From positions 1-64,000 of the forward strand of contig JAEUKH010000001.1 of assembly GCA_016792845.1 (NCBI GenBank): a DNA stretch of 64,000 bases, written 5' to 3'. A program made the position numbers and the translations under genes. The DNA comes from Myxococcales bacterium (GTDB lineage: Bacteria; Myxococcota_A; Polyangia; Polyangiales; Ga0077539). The notes below the pieces were generated by a model. The model saw only the letters and a list, made by a program, of their open reading frames with translations. It searched no databases and was not told where the DNA came from. This document shows, piece by piece, positions 1-11,890 of this stretch (within the stretch, counting starts at the first letter, position 1; every line of letters begins with the position of its first letter).

Positions 1-9
1 TCCCTCAGG

Positions 10-63
10 GGGTGAGGTCACGCCGGGCGCGGGGCCGTAGGTCCACCACGGGTGAGGTCACGC
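10..63. repeat. Two direct copies of a GTGAGGTCAC-containing 14-mer
   Basis: GGGTGAGGTCACGC occurs at 10-23 and again at 50-63, a 40-bp period. Each copy contains the palindrome GTGA-GG-TCAC, so these could be two regulator sites or the end of a tandem repeat that starts outside the window. Only two copies are visible. The rest of 1-160 shows no gene; an ATGTT-N6-AACAT inverted repeat lies near 133-148. Confidence 0.45.
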
Positions 64-160
64 GGGGTCGCAACTTGCTACGAACGGCGCGAGAAGTGCT
101 GCGCGGCGATGCTCACCAACGCATGCATTCGATGTTGGTTATAACATTTGCGGACGCAGC

Positions 161-337
161 CTAGCGTCGGCCCTTGAAGCCCATCATGCCCTGCACCACC
201 GACTCGCTCGACTCGGCGATCTCGGCCTCTTCCCGGGCGCGATCGGCGCAGTCTTCGCAGAGCTTCTTCGCGCGCCCCGCGACCTTGACGCTCACGAGCT
301 TGTCGACTTCGTTTTCACAACCTTTACAGACCGCCAT
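161..337 (-). CDS. Small zinc-ribbon protein, 58 aa
   Basis: This 58-residue protein has two CxxC knuckles, C4/C7 (VCKGCE) and C27/C30 (LCEDCAD), spaced as in a rubredoxin/zinc-ribbon fold, followed by an acidic helix and a basic FKGRR tail. The ATG at 337 has a good Shine-Dalgarno (GAGGAG, about 8 nt upstream), which decides the start. No catalytic motif is visible, and a structural zinc with a role in nucleic-acid or protein binding is an inference. It is divergent from the next gene and has no obvious operon partner. Confidence 0.7.
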   Translation of the reverse strand: MAVCKGCENEVDKLVSVKVAGRAKKLCEDCADRAREEAEIAESSESVVQGMMGFKGRR

Positions 338-413
338 GAGACTCGCTCCTCGCGGTGCAGCGCCCGCCCGGTCGTATTAGCGCGCCCCGCCGCCGCTCGG
401 CTACTCTCTCTCG

Positions 414-926
414 GTGACCCCCGATGCCCTCGCGCGCCCGCCCACCGAGGCCGCCACGCTCTACGCCCCAGACCCCCTCGCGCGGCTCTCGTTGGCGCTC
501 TGGCAGCACCACGCCGCGGCCCACTTCGGCGCGTCGCTCGCGGTGCTCGGCGCCAAGGTCGACGACGCCCAACGGCTGGGCGAGCGCGCCGAGTTTGAGA
601 TCGCCCTGACCCACACCCGCGACGCGGCCAGGCGCGCCAGGCTTCGGGTGGTGACCCTCCCGCTCAGAGACGCAGCTTCGTTGAAGACGCACGCCGACCT
701 CTGCGCCCAAGCCATCGGCGGCGCAGGGATGGACGCCCTCGTCGCAAGAGCGCAGCGAATCTGGCAATGTGAGCCGATTGATGGTGTGGAAGGTGGCGAA
801 ATGGTGGTCATGGCCGTGCTCGCCTTGGTGCTGCTCGGGCCGGTGGCACCCCGCGGCGAAAATGCCCTGGTGGGCTTCAAAGGGTGTCGAACACGCGCCA
901 TGGCGCACGGCTGGGTGTGTCCGTAA
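414..926 (+). CDS. Hypothetical protein, 170 aa
   Basis: The GTG-start frame has strong G/C third-position bias over its first 120 codons, which supports real coding; the last 40 codons are less typical. The protein is helical and Ala/Leu/Arg-rich with a hydrophobic stretch around residues 128-140 (MVVMAVLALVLLGP) that may be one membrane segment. I recognise no family. The opposite strand is also open here but its composition looks like a shadow. Confidence 0.5.
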   Translation: MTPDALARPPTEAATLYAPDPLARLSLALWQHHAAAHFGASLAVLGAKVDDAQRLGERAEFEIALTHTRDAARRARLRVVTLPLRDAASLKTHADLCAQAIGGAGMDALVARAQRIWQCEPIDGVEGGEMVVMAVLALVLLGPVAPRGENALVGFKGCRTRAMAHGWVCP

Positions 927-956
927 TCTGCGCATGGCGGGGGCGTCGGGCAAAAC

Positions 957-970
957 TGACAGGGGTGTCA
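957..970. promoter_or_regulatory. Operator-like palindrome TGACA-GGGG-TGTCA
   Basis: This inverted repeat has 5-bp arms (957-961, 966-970) and a 4-bp centre. It has the same arm sequence and spacing as the site at 1013-1026, 56 bp away centre to centre. Both lie upstream of the activase gene. A promoter could lie between them (TGATAG at 991-996), so a dimeric TetR- or GntR-type repressor is plausible. No such regulator gene is adjacent. Confidence 0.55.
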
Positions 971-1011
971 TTGCGGCGGAATGGAGACCGTGATAGCTGC
1001 GTTCTCCGGCG

Positions 1012-1027
1012 CTGACACGCGTGTCAG
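1012..1027. promoter_or_regulatory. Perfect 16-bp palindrome upstream of the activase
   Basis: CTGACACGCGTGTCAG reads the same on both strands and contains TGACA-N4-TGTCA, as does the site at 957-970. It ends 29 bp before the chosen ATG (1057) and overlaps the alternative GTG at 1021. This fits a repressor site and argues against the upstream start. Confidence 0.6.
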
Positions 1028-1056
1028 TACACAGCAAACATAGGGAGGCGGTGGCG

Positions 1057-4671
<3,615 letters not shown>

Positions 4672-4695
4672 GCCCAAAGAAAGAGAATCACCGTC

Positions 4696-6639
4696 ATGAC
4701 CATGGAGTCTCAGCCCCTCGGCCGTAAGATGCACCTCCCTGTGATCGGTGCGACCCCGGCGGTCCGCGCCGACGACGTCGACATCGACGTTGAAGCCGAA
4801 CTTCGCGCGTGGGAGGAGGCCGAGCGCGAGCGCCTTGGCATCCGCGCCGACCGTCGTCAATGGGTCGACAACATGCTCAAGCCCGAGATGACCCGGGCCG
4901 AGCGCGCGGGGGTCACCCTCTTGATCTCTGGGCTCACCGCGGCCCAAGACTTCTTCGTCGAAGGCGCCCTCCGCGGGCAGGGCTACAACGTCGAGAACAT
5001 CGGCATGGCCGACTCGGGCGCCTTTCAAACGGGCAAAGAGTACGGCAACCGCGGCCAGTGCAACCCGACCTATTTCACCGTCGGCATGCTGGTCAAGCAC
5101 CTCATCGAGCTGCGCGACGTGAAGGGCCTCGCCACCGACGAGATCATCAAGAAGTATGTCTTCTTGACCGCCGGCGCCTGCGGCCCGTGCCGCTTCGGCA
5201 TGTACGTCACCGAGTACCGCAAGGCGCTCCGCGACGCGGGCTTCGACGGCTTCAGGGTGATGCTCTTTCAGCAGACCGGCGGCCTCTCGCAGGCCACCGG
5301 CGACGACGTCGGGCTCGAGATGAACCCGCCCTTCTTCATCGCGATCATCAAGGCCATCGTCTCGGGCGATGTGATCAACGCGATGGGCTACCGGGTGCGC
5401 CCCTACGAGGTCGAGCCCGGCGCCACGCAGCGCGCCCTCGAAGAGGCCAAGAAGATCATCTACGAGGCGCTCTTTCAAAAGACGAACATCTTCGTGGCGC
5501 TCTACAAGGCCCGCAAGGTGATCGCCGGGGTCAAGGTCGATCGCCTGCGGGTGCGGGCCAAGGCCGCCATCATCGGCGAGTTCTGGGCGATGACCACCGA
5601 GGGCGATGGCAACTACCACCTTCAGAAGTTTCTTGAGAGCGAAGGGGCCGAGAACGAGATTCAGCTCACCACGGCGTGGCTCCTCTACAACATCTGGGAG
5701 GTCGCCCGCGACACCCGCGAGCGCGAGGCCCTTCGGCAGTACGACGGCGGCCAATACGGCCTCGAAGGCTTCGACAAGTTCGACGTGACCCGCCGCCTCG
5801 CGACGATGCGCCTCGCAGAGTGGGGCCTGCGCATCGGCTTCAACGCCTTCGCGCTGCCGCTCGGGCTCTACCACTATCACCTGCCTGACATGGATCAGGT
5901 GGCCGAGGTGGCCCACGCGTATTACTCAAACGACCTCCGCGGCGGCGAAGGGCACATGGAGGTGGGCAAGCTCATTCTCAATGTGATCGAGTCGCGAGCG
6001 CACCTCACCGTGAGCGTCAAGCCCTTCGGGTGCATGCCCTCGTCGGGGGTGAGCGACGGCGTCCAGTCGCTGATTACGGCGCGGTATCCTGGCACGATCT
6101 TCTGCGCCGTCGAGACCAGCGGCGACGGCGCGACGAACTTCTATTCTCGTGTGCAGATGTACATGTTCAAGGCCCGCCAGGCGGCCGAGAAGGAGTTTGA
6201 AGAGACCCTCGCGAAGTACGGGCTCACCGAGGCCCAGGTGCGGGCCTTCGTTGAGAAGAACCCGCAGTACAACACGCCCTTTCACCGTTCGCCGCACCGC
6301 GCGGCGGGCACCGCGGCGGACCTCGTCCATGAGCTCGCGCCGTACCTCACGCAGAGCAGGGCCGAGCGGGTCAAGAACCGTGCGGCGGGCCTCGTCGGGG
6401 CCGTCGCCGGGCTCGCGAAGAAGGTGCCCGGGGTGGCCTCGAAGGTGGCCGAGACGCTCCGCGATGAGGGCTTCAGGGCCCAGGTGAAGGCCGACGTCGA
6501 GCTGGCCGTCGACCTCGCCCGGGGCCAGGCCCGCGATCGCTTCGCGCCCCTCGTCACGCGGCTCACGCACCGCGCCTTTTTTGAGCGCGACCCCGAGCCC
6601 GCGGCGCCCGCGAGCCCGAGCGCCTTCGCCTCAGCCTGA
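4696..6639 (+). CDS. 2-hydroxyacyl-CoA dehydratase/benzoyl-CoA reductase-like partner protein
   Basis: This 647-aa protein follows the activase by 24 nt and is likely its electron acceptor. It carries Cys122 (GQCNPTYF), the pair Cys162/Cys165 (GACGPCRFGMY) and Cys446 (FGCMPSSGVSD), which together can ligate an iron-sulfur cluster as in HgdB-type and DUF2229-associated proteins. The last 90 residues are a helical Ala/Lys/Arg-rich tail without cysteines. Relatives perform radical dehydration or ATP-driven two-electron reductions, or carry double-cubane clusters. No CoA-ester metabolism gene is next to it to name a substrate, so the reaction cannot be assigned. Confidence 0.75.
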   Translation: MTMESQPLGRKMHLPVIGATPAVRADDVDIDVEAELRAWEEAERERLGIRADRRQWVDNMLKPEMTRAERAGVTLLISGLTAAQDFFVEGALRGQGYNVENIGMADSGAFQTGKEYGNRGQCNPTYFTVGMLVKHLIELRDVKGLATDEIIKKYVFLTAGACGPCRFGMYVTEYRKALRDAGFDGFRVMLFQQTGGLSQATGDDVGLEMNPPFFIAIIKAIVSGDVINAMGYRVRPYEVEPGATQRALEEAKKIIYEALFQKTNIFVALYKARKVIAGVKVDRLRVRAKAAIIGEFWAMTTEGDGNYHLQKFLESEGAENEIQLTTAWLLYNIWEVARDTREREALRQYDGGQYGLEGFDKFDVTRRLATMRLAEWGLRIGFNAFALPLGLYHYHLPDMDQVAEVAHAYYSNDLRGGEGHMEVGKLILNVIESRAHLTVSVKPFGCMPSSGVSDGVQSLITARYPGTIFCAVETSGDGATNFYSRVQMYMFKARQAAEKEFEETLAKYGLTEAQVRAFVEKNPQYNTPFHRSPHRAAGTAADLVHELAPYLTQSRAERVKNRAAGLVGAVAGLAKKVPGVASKVAETLRDEGFRAQVKADVELAVDLARGQARDRFAPLVTRLTHRAFFERDPEPAAPASPSAFASA

Positions 6640-6709
6640 GCCCCGACCGCGCTGAAATCGGCTCCCCAGCGGGAAGAACGTTGGGGCCCCCGGGTCGTTC
6701 TCTGCCTCG

Positions 6710-7939
6710 ATGTCGCGCGACGACGCTCCGCCGTCTGATCACAAGTTCGAAGGCCGTCTCGTGCCAGGCCCAGGGCCTCGCGGGGTCGGCGCCATCCATC
6801 CCGCACGGCGGCGCCCGCTGAGGCCCGCGTCGCGCGCGCTGATCCGTGCCGTGGCCCTCGTCGTCGGCGCGCTGACGGTGCCCCGGTGGGTGATGGGGCG
6901 CCGCGCCGACCCTGTGTATGCGGGCGACTCCGAGGCGGTCGAGCCCCTCGCGCGGGCGGTGGCGGCCGACGTCCGTCACGACCGCGGGGCTGCGGCCTTC
7001 AACACCGGTGACCCTCGCTTCGACGGCGAGTGGGCCTTCGGCACCCAGATGATGGCCGCCGTGGGGCTCGCGCAGTGGGTTCGCGCGCACCCCGCGCAGC
7101 GGGCCGAGTACGCCCCGGTGATCGCGCAGGCTGTCGACAACCTCGTCGCGCCCCGCACCCTCGCCTTCGGCCGCGCCGCCTGGGGCGAAGACCCGCTCGC
7201 CTCGCTCGACAGCGCGCACGGCCACGCCTACCTCGGGTACGTCGCCCTGGCGCTCGGGGCGCTGCGCGAGGTCGACCCTCAAACCAGGCACGCGGCCCTC
7301 CACGATCGCCTCGTGGGCGCCCTCGCGCGACGCCTCGCCGAAGCGCCTGGGAACGTCATCGAGACCTACCCGGGCGAGATCTACCCCTGCGACCTCGCCT
7401 CGGTGGTGGCCGCCCTCGGGTACCACCAACGGGTGGCCCACGGGCGCCACGCCGCGCTCATCGCGACGATGCGCGCCCGCTTCGAGAACGACTGGCGCGC
7501 GGGTGACTACCTCCGCCACGCGCTCGGAGGCCGCCAGGGCACGACCCTCGGCCCCGCCCGCGGCGCGACCACCGCCCTCTCGGCGTGGTTCTGGCGCTTC
7601 GCAGACCCGGCCTTCTCGCGTCGCCTGTCGACCCGGCTCCTCGCCGGAGGGATGCAGTCTTTCGCGGGCTTCGGCGCCATCGTCGAGTACGGCCCCGGCA
7701 GCGCGGGGCGCGGCGACATCGACTCGGGCCCCGTCGTGGCGGGCTTCTCGGTCTCGGCGACGGGCTTCGCCTTGGGGGCGGCCCGCATCGCCGACGATCG
7801 CGTCGCCTTCACGGCGCTCTTTCGCACGGCCCAACTCTTCGGCGTGCCCTTCGACGACGGAGGCCGACGGGGCTACGTCACCGGCGGGCCCATCGGCAAC
7901 GCCATCTTGTTCGCAATGATGAACACCCCGGGCGCATGA
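6710..7939 (+). CDS. Membrane-anchored protein, possibly (alpha/alpha)6-barrel fold
   Basis: The 409-aa product has a basic N-terminus and one hydrophobic segment near residues 44-60, then a soluble domain rich in repeated helices. Motifs visible are FDGEWAFGTQMM, SLDSAHGHAYLGY, TYPGEIYPCDLAS and DSGPVVAGFSVSATGFALG. This alternation of Gly/Asp-rich turns with helices resembles toroidal (alpha/alpha)6 proteins such as linalool-dehydratase-like or glycosidase-like domains, but I cannot assign a family. It overlaps the next gene by 4 nt (ATGA), so the two are probably made together. Start ATG 6710 is not tested by a strong ribosome site. Confidence 0.7.
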   Translation: MSRDDAPPSDHKFEGRLVPGPGPRGVGAIHPARRRPLRPASRALIRAVALVVGALTVPRWVMGRRADPVYAGDSEAVEPLARAVAADVRHDRGAAAFNTGDPRFDGEWAFGTQMMAAVGLAQWVRAHPAQRAEYAPVIAQAVDNLVAPRTLAFGRAAWGEDPLASLDSAHGHAYLGYVALALGALREVDPQTRHAALHDRLVGALARRLAEAPGNVIETYPGEIYPCDLASVVAALGYHQRVAHGRHAALIATMRARFENDWRAGDYLRHALGGRQGTTLGPARGATTALSAWFWRFADPAFSRRLSTRLLAGGMQSFAGFGAIVEYGPGSAGRGDIDSGPVVAGFSVSATGFALGAARIADDRVAFTALFRTAQLFGVPFDDGGRRGYVTGGPIGNAILFAMMNTPGA

Positions 7940-8184
7940 AAAAGATTCTAATTTCGATAGCTTGGGCGCTTTTGCTGGTCGCCCTTCACGGGCTCCTCGG
8001 GTGGTACCTCGGGCGCACCCGCGCGCTCGAAGCGTTGCTCTCGCCGTGGCGCTCGGGGCTCTGGCCCTTGGGGCTCGCGATGGCGGCGCTCATGGGGCTG
8101 AGGGTGTGGCTGGCGGCGGTGCTCCCGGGGCTGCTCTTGGGGCGTTGGGTGTGTGCGTGTCTGGCGCGACGCGAGGACTCGTGA
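7936..8184 (+). CDS. Small two-helix membrane protein, 82 aa
   Basis: The ATG overlaps the stop of the preceding gene (ATGA). The protein begins MKKILISIAWALLLVAL, a clear membrane or signal-anchor segment, and has a second hydrophobic helix around residues 45-72 (GLAMAALMGLRVWL to LLLGRW). The tail is CACLARREDS. Coupling to the 409-aa gene suggests a membrane partner of it. No family recognised. Confidence 0.65.
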   Translation: MKKILISIAWALLLVALHGLLGWYLGRTRALEALLSPWRSGLWPLGLAMAALMGLRVWLAAVLPGLLLGRWVCACLARREDS

Positions 8185-8202
8185 GGGTGTACCGTCTTCA
8201 GA

Positions 8203-10833
8203 ATGCGTGCGCGTGGGTGGCTTCTCGGCTCGTTGCTGGCGTCGTCGTGTGCGGGCGACCTCCAAACGCCTGCGGTCGACGCGGGGGGCTCGTCTGACCG
8301 CGACGTCGGCGCGCGCGATGTGAGCTTTGATGCGCCGCGCGATGCGGGCGTGGCCCCTGGGGCCGACGTGCCGCGGCTCGACGTGCTGCCCCGCGACGTG
8401 GGCGTCGATGCGCCGCGCGATGCTGCGGTCGAGGCCGCGGCCGACGCGGGGGTGGCCTTGCGGTGCGCCCGAGGGGTCGACACCGACCGCGACGGGCTCA
8501 ACAACGACGAAGAGTGCGCCCTCAACACGGACCCCTTCATGCCCGACTCCGATGGCGACGGGCTCGCCGACGGGGTCGAGGCGCGGTACCCGCGGGCCTG
8601 TGTGGCGACGGCTCCGGCCTCGCAGCGGCGGCCCGCGGCGGTGTGCACCCGCGACGCCGAGTGTCGCACCGGCGAGCGGTGCCTCGGGCTCGACCCGCGG
8701 CGCAACGACAGCGACGGCGACGGAGTCTATGACGGCGTCGAAGACCCGTCGGGCGACGGCCGCTTTGAGGTCGCGCGCGGCGAGAGCGACCCGCGGCTCT
8801 ACGACACCGACGGCGACGGGGTTCATGACGGCGAGAGCGGCCTCGGGGTGTGTCGCCCCGGCGGTCTTGCGTCGGTGACGCAGGTGGCGCAGGCCGGGAG
8901 CCGCGTTCAGGTCGGGTACGACCCGGCCTTCTCGCGGGCGCTGCGGTTGATGGGCACCGCGGGGCGAGGGGCCTTGCGCGTCGACGACCCGCTCACGGGG
9001 GTCGCGGCCCTCGCGGTGGCGATGCCCTCGATGGGCGACGTGCGGGCCGAGGCGACGCGGATCGAGGCCGAGGTTCAGGCCGCCCTCGGGGCCTCGACCA
9101 CCGCGGTGCTGGTGGGGCGCGCCCTCACGACCCACGAGCAGAACCCAGGGGTGACCAGCACCTTCAGGGTCGCGCGCATGAGCAGCGCGTCGGCGCTCCG
9201 CGACGCGTTGGTGACGCCGCTGTCGGGGGCCGTGGCGCCGCCGCCTGCGATGCCGACCGGGGCGGCGATGAGCTTCCTCGTCGATGTGACGACGGTGCGC
9301 CGGACGCAGGGCGCGGCGGCCGACACGACCGAGGTGGCGGTGACCGTGGCGCCGCAGGCGATGCTCGAAGATCGTGCGCAGCAGACGGCGTTCCGCGCGA
9401 GCGATTTTGCCAACGTCTCGGGTTTCGCCGAGAGCGACCGCGGGGTCGGGTTTCACTGCCAGCTCTTGCGGGCGCCCGCGCCGCGCCCGGTCGACTTCGT
9501 GTGGACCGTCGACGTCTCGATCTCGATGAACCCGGTGCAGCAGTCGGTGGGCGCCACCGCCGAGCGCTTCTTCTCTGACCTCCGCCGCGCCGGGGTCGAC
9601 TTCCGCGTGGCCGTGCTGCGCGCCCAAAGCGCGCCCTTCGACTTCGCGCGCCCGGGCCTCGTCTGGGTCGACGGCGCCTCGCCGACGGGGGCCCGCGACC
9701 TCGCGTGGCGCACCACGGTCTCGCCCTACGCGATGCAGGGCGCTGACACGCTCCAGCCGTATCCGCACGCGGGCGATTTCGCCGTTCAGCTCTACGAAGA
9801 GCCCCTCGCCGCAGGGGTGCTCGCGACCGAGAGCCTCCTCGACGGCGCGGCGATGAACCTGCCCCTCGCGCGCCGCGTGCGCCCGGGAGCGCTCTTGGTG
9901 AATTTCTTCGTCGCCGACGAGACCGGCAACAACGACGACATGCGCTTTTTCGCGCAAGACGCCGCCCGCTGGGGCGCCACCTACGCGATGCGCCTCGCCC
10001 GCGCCGTCGCATTCTTTCGCAGCCGCCAGGTGCTCACCTTCGGCATGGTCAACGACCAGCGCACGGCGTGCGCCGCGAACGACGCCCGCGACATGCGAAA
10101 GTGTCTCATCACCGGCAACGGCGGCGCGTACATCCCCATCGCGACGGCCACGCCGGCCGACGTCCAGGCCGCGATGGATCGCATCGTCGCCACGGTGATC
10201 GGCGCCACGAGCCCCTATCAGCTCGAACGGACGCCCATCACCAGCACCATCAAAGTGCGGGTGCGCGGGCGCGACGTGCCGCGCTCTCGGCTCGACGGCT
10301 TCGACTACGACCCCAGCGCCAACAGCGTGATCTTCTACGGCGCGACGTATCGACCCGCGGCGGGCGACGAGGTGGCGCTCTCGTACCGCATCTGGCAGCC
10401 GTGCCCCTCGCTCGGGGCGAGCTGCTCGAACGACGGCGAGTGCTGCGCGCCGCGGCAGTGTCGCCTCGGGCGCTGCGAACTCCCCTGCGCCCCGCTCGGC
10501 GAGCGCTGCGTCGCCGACGCCGACTGCTGCGCCCCCAACCGCTGCGTGGGCCAACGCTGCGCCGCGCCCACCACCTGCCGCGCCACCGGCGAGCGCTGCG
10601 CCCTCGACGCCGACTGCTGCGCGCCCAATCGCTGCACCGCGGGGTTCTGCCAGCCTCCGCCGCTGTGTCGACCGGTGGGCGCGATGTGCGCGACCCCGGC
10701 CGACTGCTGCTCAAACACTTGCACCCAAGGGCGCTGCGAGCGGCCGCCGTGCAGGCCCACAGGCGGCCCTTGCGCGACCCCTGAAGACTGCTGCTCGACC
10801 TACTGTGCGAACGGCGGTTGCGCGCCCGGGTGA
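8203..10833 (+). CDS. Surface lipoprotein with calcium-type repeats, VWA-like domain and Cys knots
   Basis: This 876-aa protein starts with a lipoprotein signal (MRARGWLLGSLLASSC, lipobox LASSC, lipidated Cys16). After an Asp/Ala-rich linker, residues about 90-220 hold thrombospondin type 3-like Asp repeats (DRDGLNNDEE, DSDGDGLADG, DTDGDGVHDG) expected to bind Ca2+. Residues about 430-690 resemble a von Willebrand A domain with a MIDAS-like DVSIS at 437-441. From about 734 to the end come Cys-rich units of the form CCAPxxC/CVGQRCAAPT, four to five tandem knot-like repeats. The likely location is the outer membrane surface, with an adhesive or matrix role inferred from the domains. Such architectures are common in myxobacteria. 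Confidence 0.85.
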   Translation: MRARGWLLGSLLASSCAGDLQTPAVDAGGSSDRDVGARDVSFDAPRDAGVAPGADVPRLDVLPRDVGVDAPRDAAVEAAADAGVALRCARGVDTDRDGLNNDEECALNTDPFMPDSDGDGLADGVEARYPRACVATAPASQRRPAAVCTRDAECRTGERCLGLDPRRNDSDGDGVYDGVEDPSGDGRFEVARGESDPRLYDTDGDGVHDGESGLGVCRPGGLASVTQVAQAGSRVQVGYDPAFSRALRLMGTAGRGALRVDDPLTGVAALAVAMPSMGDVRAEATRIEAEVQAALGASTTAVLVGRALTTHEQNPGVTSTFRVARMSSASALRDALVTPLSGAVAPPPAMPTGAAMSFLVDVTTVRRTQGAAADTTEVAVTVAPQAMLEDRAQQTAFRASDFANVSGFAESDRGVGFHCQLLRAPAPRPVDFVWTVDVSISMNPVQQSVGATAERFFSDLRRAGVDFRVAVLRAQSAPFDFARPGLVWVDGASPTGARDLAWRTTVSPYAMQGADTLQPYPHAGDFAVQLYEEPLAAGVLATESLLDGAAMNLPLARRVRPGALLVNFFVADETGNNDDMRFFAQDAARWGATYAMRLARAVAFFRSRQVLTFGMVNDQRTACAANDARDMRKCLITGNGGAYIPIATATPADVQAAMDRIVATVIGATSPYQLERTPITSTIKVRVRGRDVPRSRLDGFDYDPSANSVIFYGATYRPAAGDEVALSYRIWQPCPSLGASCSNDGECCAPRQCRLGRCELPCAPLGERCVADADCCAPNRCVGQRCAAPTTCRATGERCALDADCCAPNRCTAGFCQPPPLCRPVGAMCATPADCCSNTCTQGRCERPPCRPTGGPCATPEDCCSTYCANGGCAPG

Positions 10834-10869
10834 GCCCGCGTCGGCAGACGTCGAGGGTCTAGGCGCGGC

Positions 10870-11871
10870 TCAGGCCCAGACCGGCGAGAGGGAGTGGGCT
10901 TCGCGGAGGTCGTCGACGGTGTCGGCGAGGGTGGCGATGGGGTCTCGGGGGCTCCACCCGAGGTCGCGCTCGGCGCGGCTCGCGTCGCAGTACCAGTAGA
11001 GCTGCCCCATTTCGGCGCTCGGGGCGTCGACCGGAGCCTCGGCGCCGACCCACTTGAAGGCCCGCTCAAGGAGCGCGGTACCGACGGTGGCCGCGGTGAC
11101 GCCGCGGGGCATCGGCATCGCGGGGGCCTTCACGCCGCTCACGCGCTCGAGCTTGCCGAAGAACGCGCGCATGGTGCAGTTCGAAGCGTTGAGGAGGTAG
11201 CGCTGCCCGGGGGCGCCGAGCGCCATCGCGAGCACCATGCCGTCGGCGGCGTCGCGGGCGTCGACGAAGGCCATGCCCCCCGCGGGGATGGCCGGGATCT
11301 TCTTCTCAAGGAAGCGCTTCACGTCGCCGGTCGAGGAGCCGAGGCGATCGCCCGGGCCGAGCAGGAGCGAGGGGTTCACCACCACCACGGCGAGGCCGTC
11401 GCGGTTGTGCTTGAGGGCCTCGATTTCGCCGTACAGCTTCGAGCGGTAGTACCCGAAGCGGTTGATGAAATCGTGAGGTGGCGGGTCGTCTTCGCGGCCG
11501 ATGAAGCTCGGGTCATCGCTGATGGCGATGGTGCCGCTGGTCGAGGCCACCACGGCGCGGCGCACCCCCGCGGCCCGCGCGGCTTCGAGGAGGGCGCGGG
11601 TGCCGAGCACATGGACGCGCCACATGGCGTCGTTGTCGGCGGCGTCGCGCGAGACCTTGCCCGCGCAGTGGTAGAGGCCCTCGCAGCCGGTGAGGGCGCG
11701 GGCGAGGGCGTCGGGGTCGAGGAGGTCGCCCTCGACGAGGGTCACGCCGCCGAGGTCGCGGGCGCGGCGCGGGTCGCGGACGAGGGCCACGACCTCATCG
11801 CCGCGGGCCTTGAGGGCCGTGACCAGGTGGCTGCCGAGGAAGCCCGTGGCCCCGGTAACGAGGACTTTCAT
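10870..11871 (-). CDS. NAD(P)-dependent epimerase/dehydratase (extended SDR)
   Basis: The 333-aa protein has the extended-SDR glycine motif VTGATGFLGSHL at residues 5-16 and the catalytic YYRSK around 141-145. Length and the DGMVLAMALG and CNASNCTM-type substrate region match sugar epimerase/3-beta-HSD-like reductases such as HpnA relatives. It is the last gene of the leftward ether-lipid-like unit, 19 nt after the ElbD-like gene, and probably reduces or epimerises an intermediate there. Its role would match the epimerase of the myxobacterial elb locus, but that symbol is not certain. Confidence 0.8.
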   Translation of the reverse strand: MKVLVTGATGFLGSHLVTALKARGDEVVALVRDPRRARDLGGVTLVEGDLLDPDALARALTGCEGLYHCAGKVSRDAADNDAMWRVHVLGTRALLEAARAAGVRRAVVASTSGTIAISDDPSFIGREDDPPPHDFINRFGYYRSKLYGEIEALKHNRDGLAVVVVNPSLLLGPGDRLGSSTGDVKRFLEKKIPAIPAGGMAFVDARDAADGMVLAMALGAPGQRYLLNASNCTMRAFFGKLERVSGVKAPAMPMPRGVTAATVGTALLERAFKWVGAEAPVDAPSAEMGQLYWYCDASRAERDLGWSPRDPIATLADTVDDLREAHSLSPVWA

Positions 11872-11890
11872 GCGAGACTCCGACGCGAGG

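Noticed and set aside
10..63. CRISPR array at the left edge
   Set aside because: Only two copies of a short repeat and no spacers of array type; no cas gene in the window.
7948..10554. 868-aa open frame on the minus strand
   Set aside because: Antisense of the VWA lipoprotein; low-complexity Arg/His/Gly composition with no domain.
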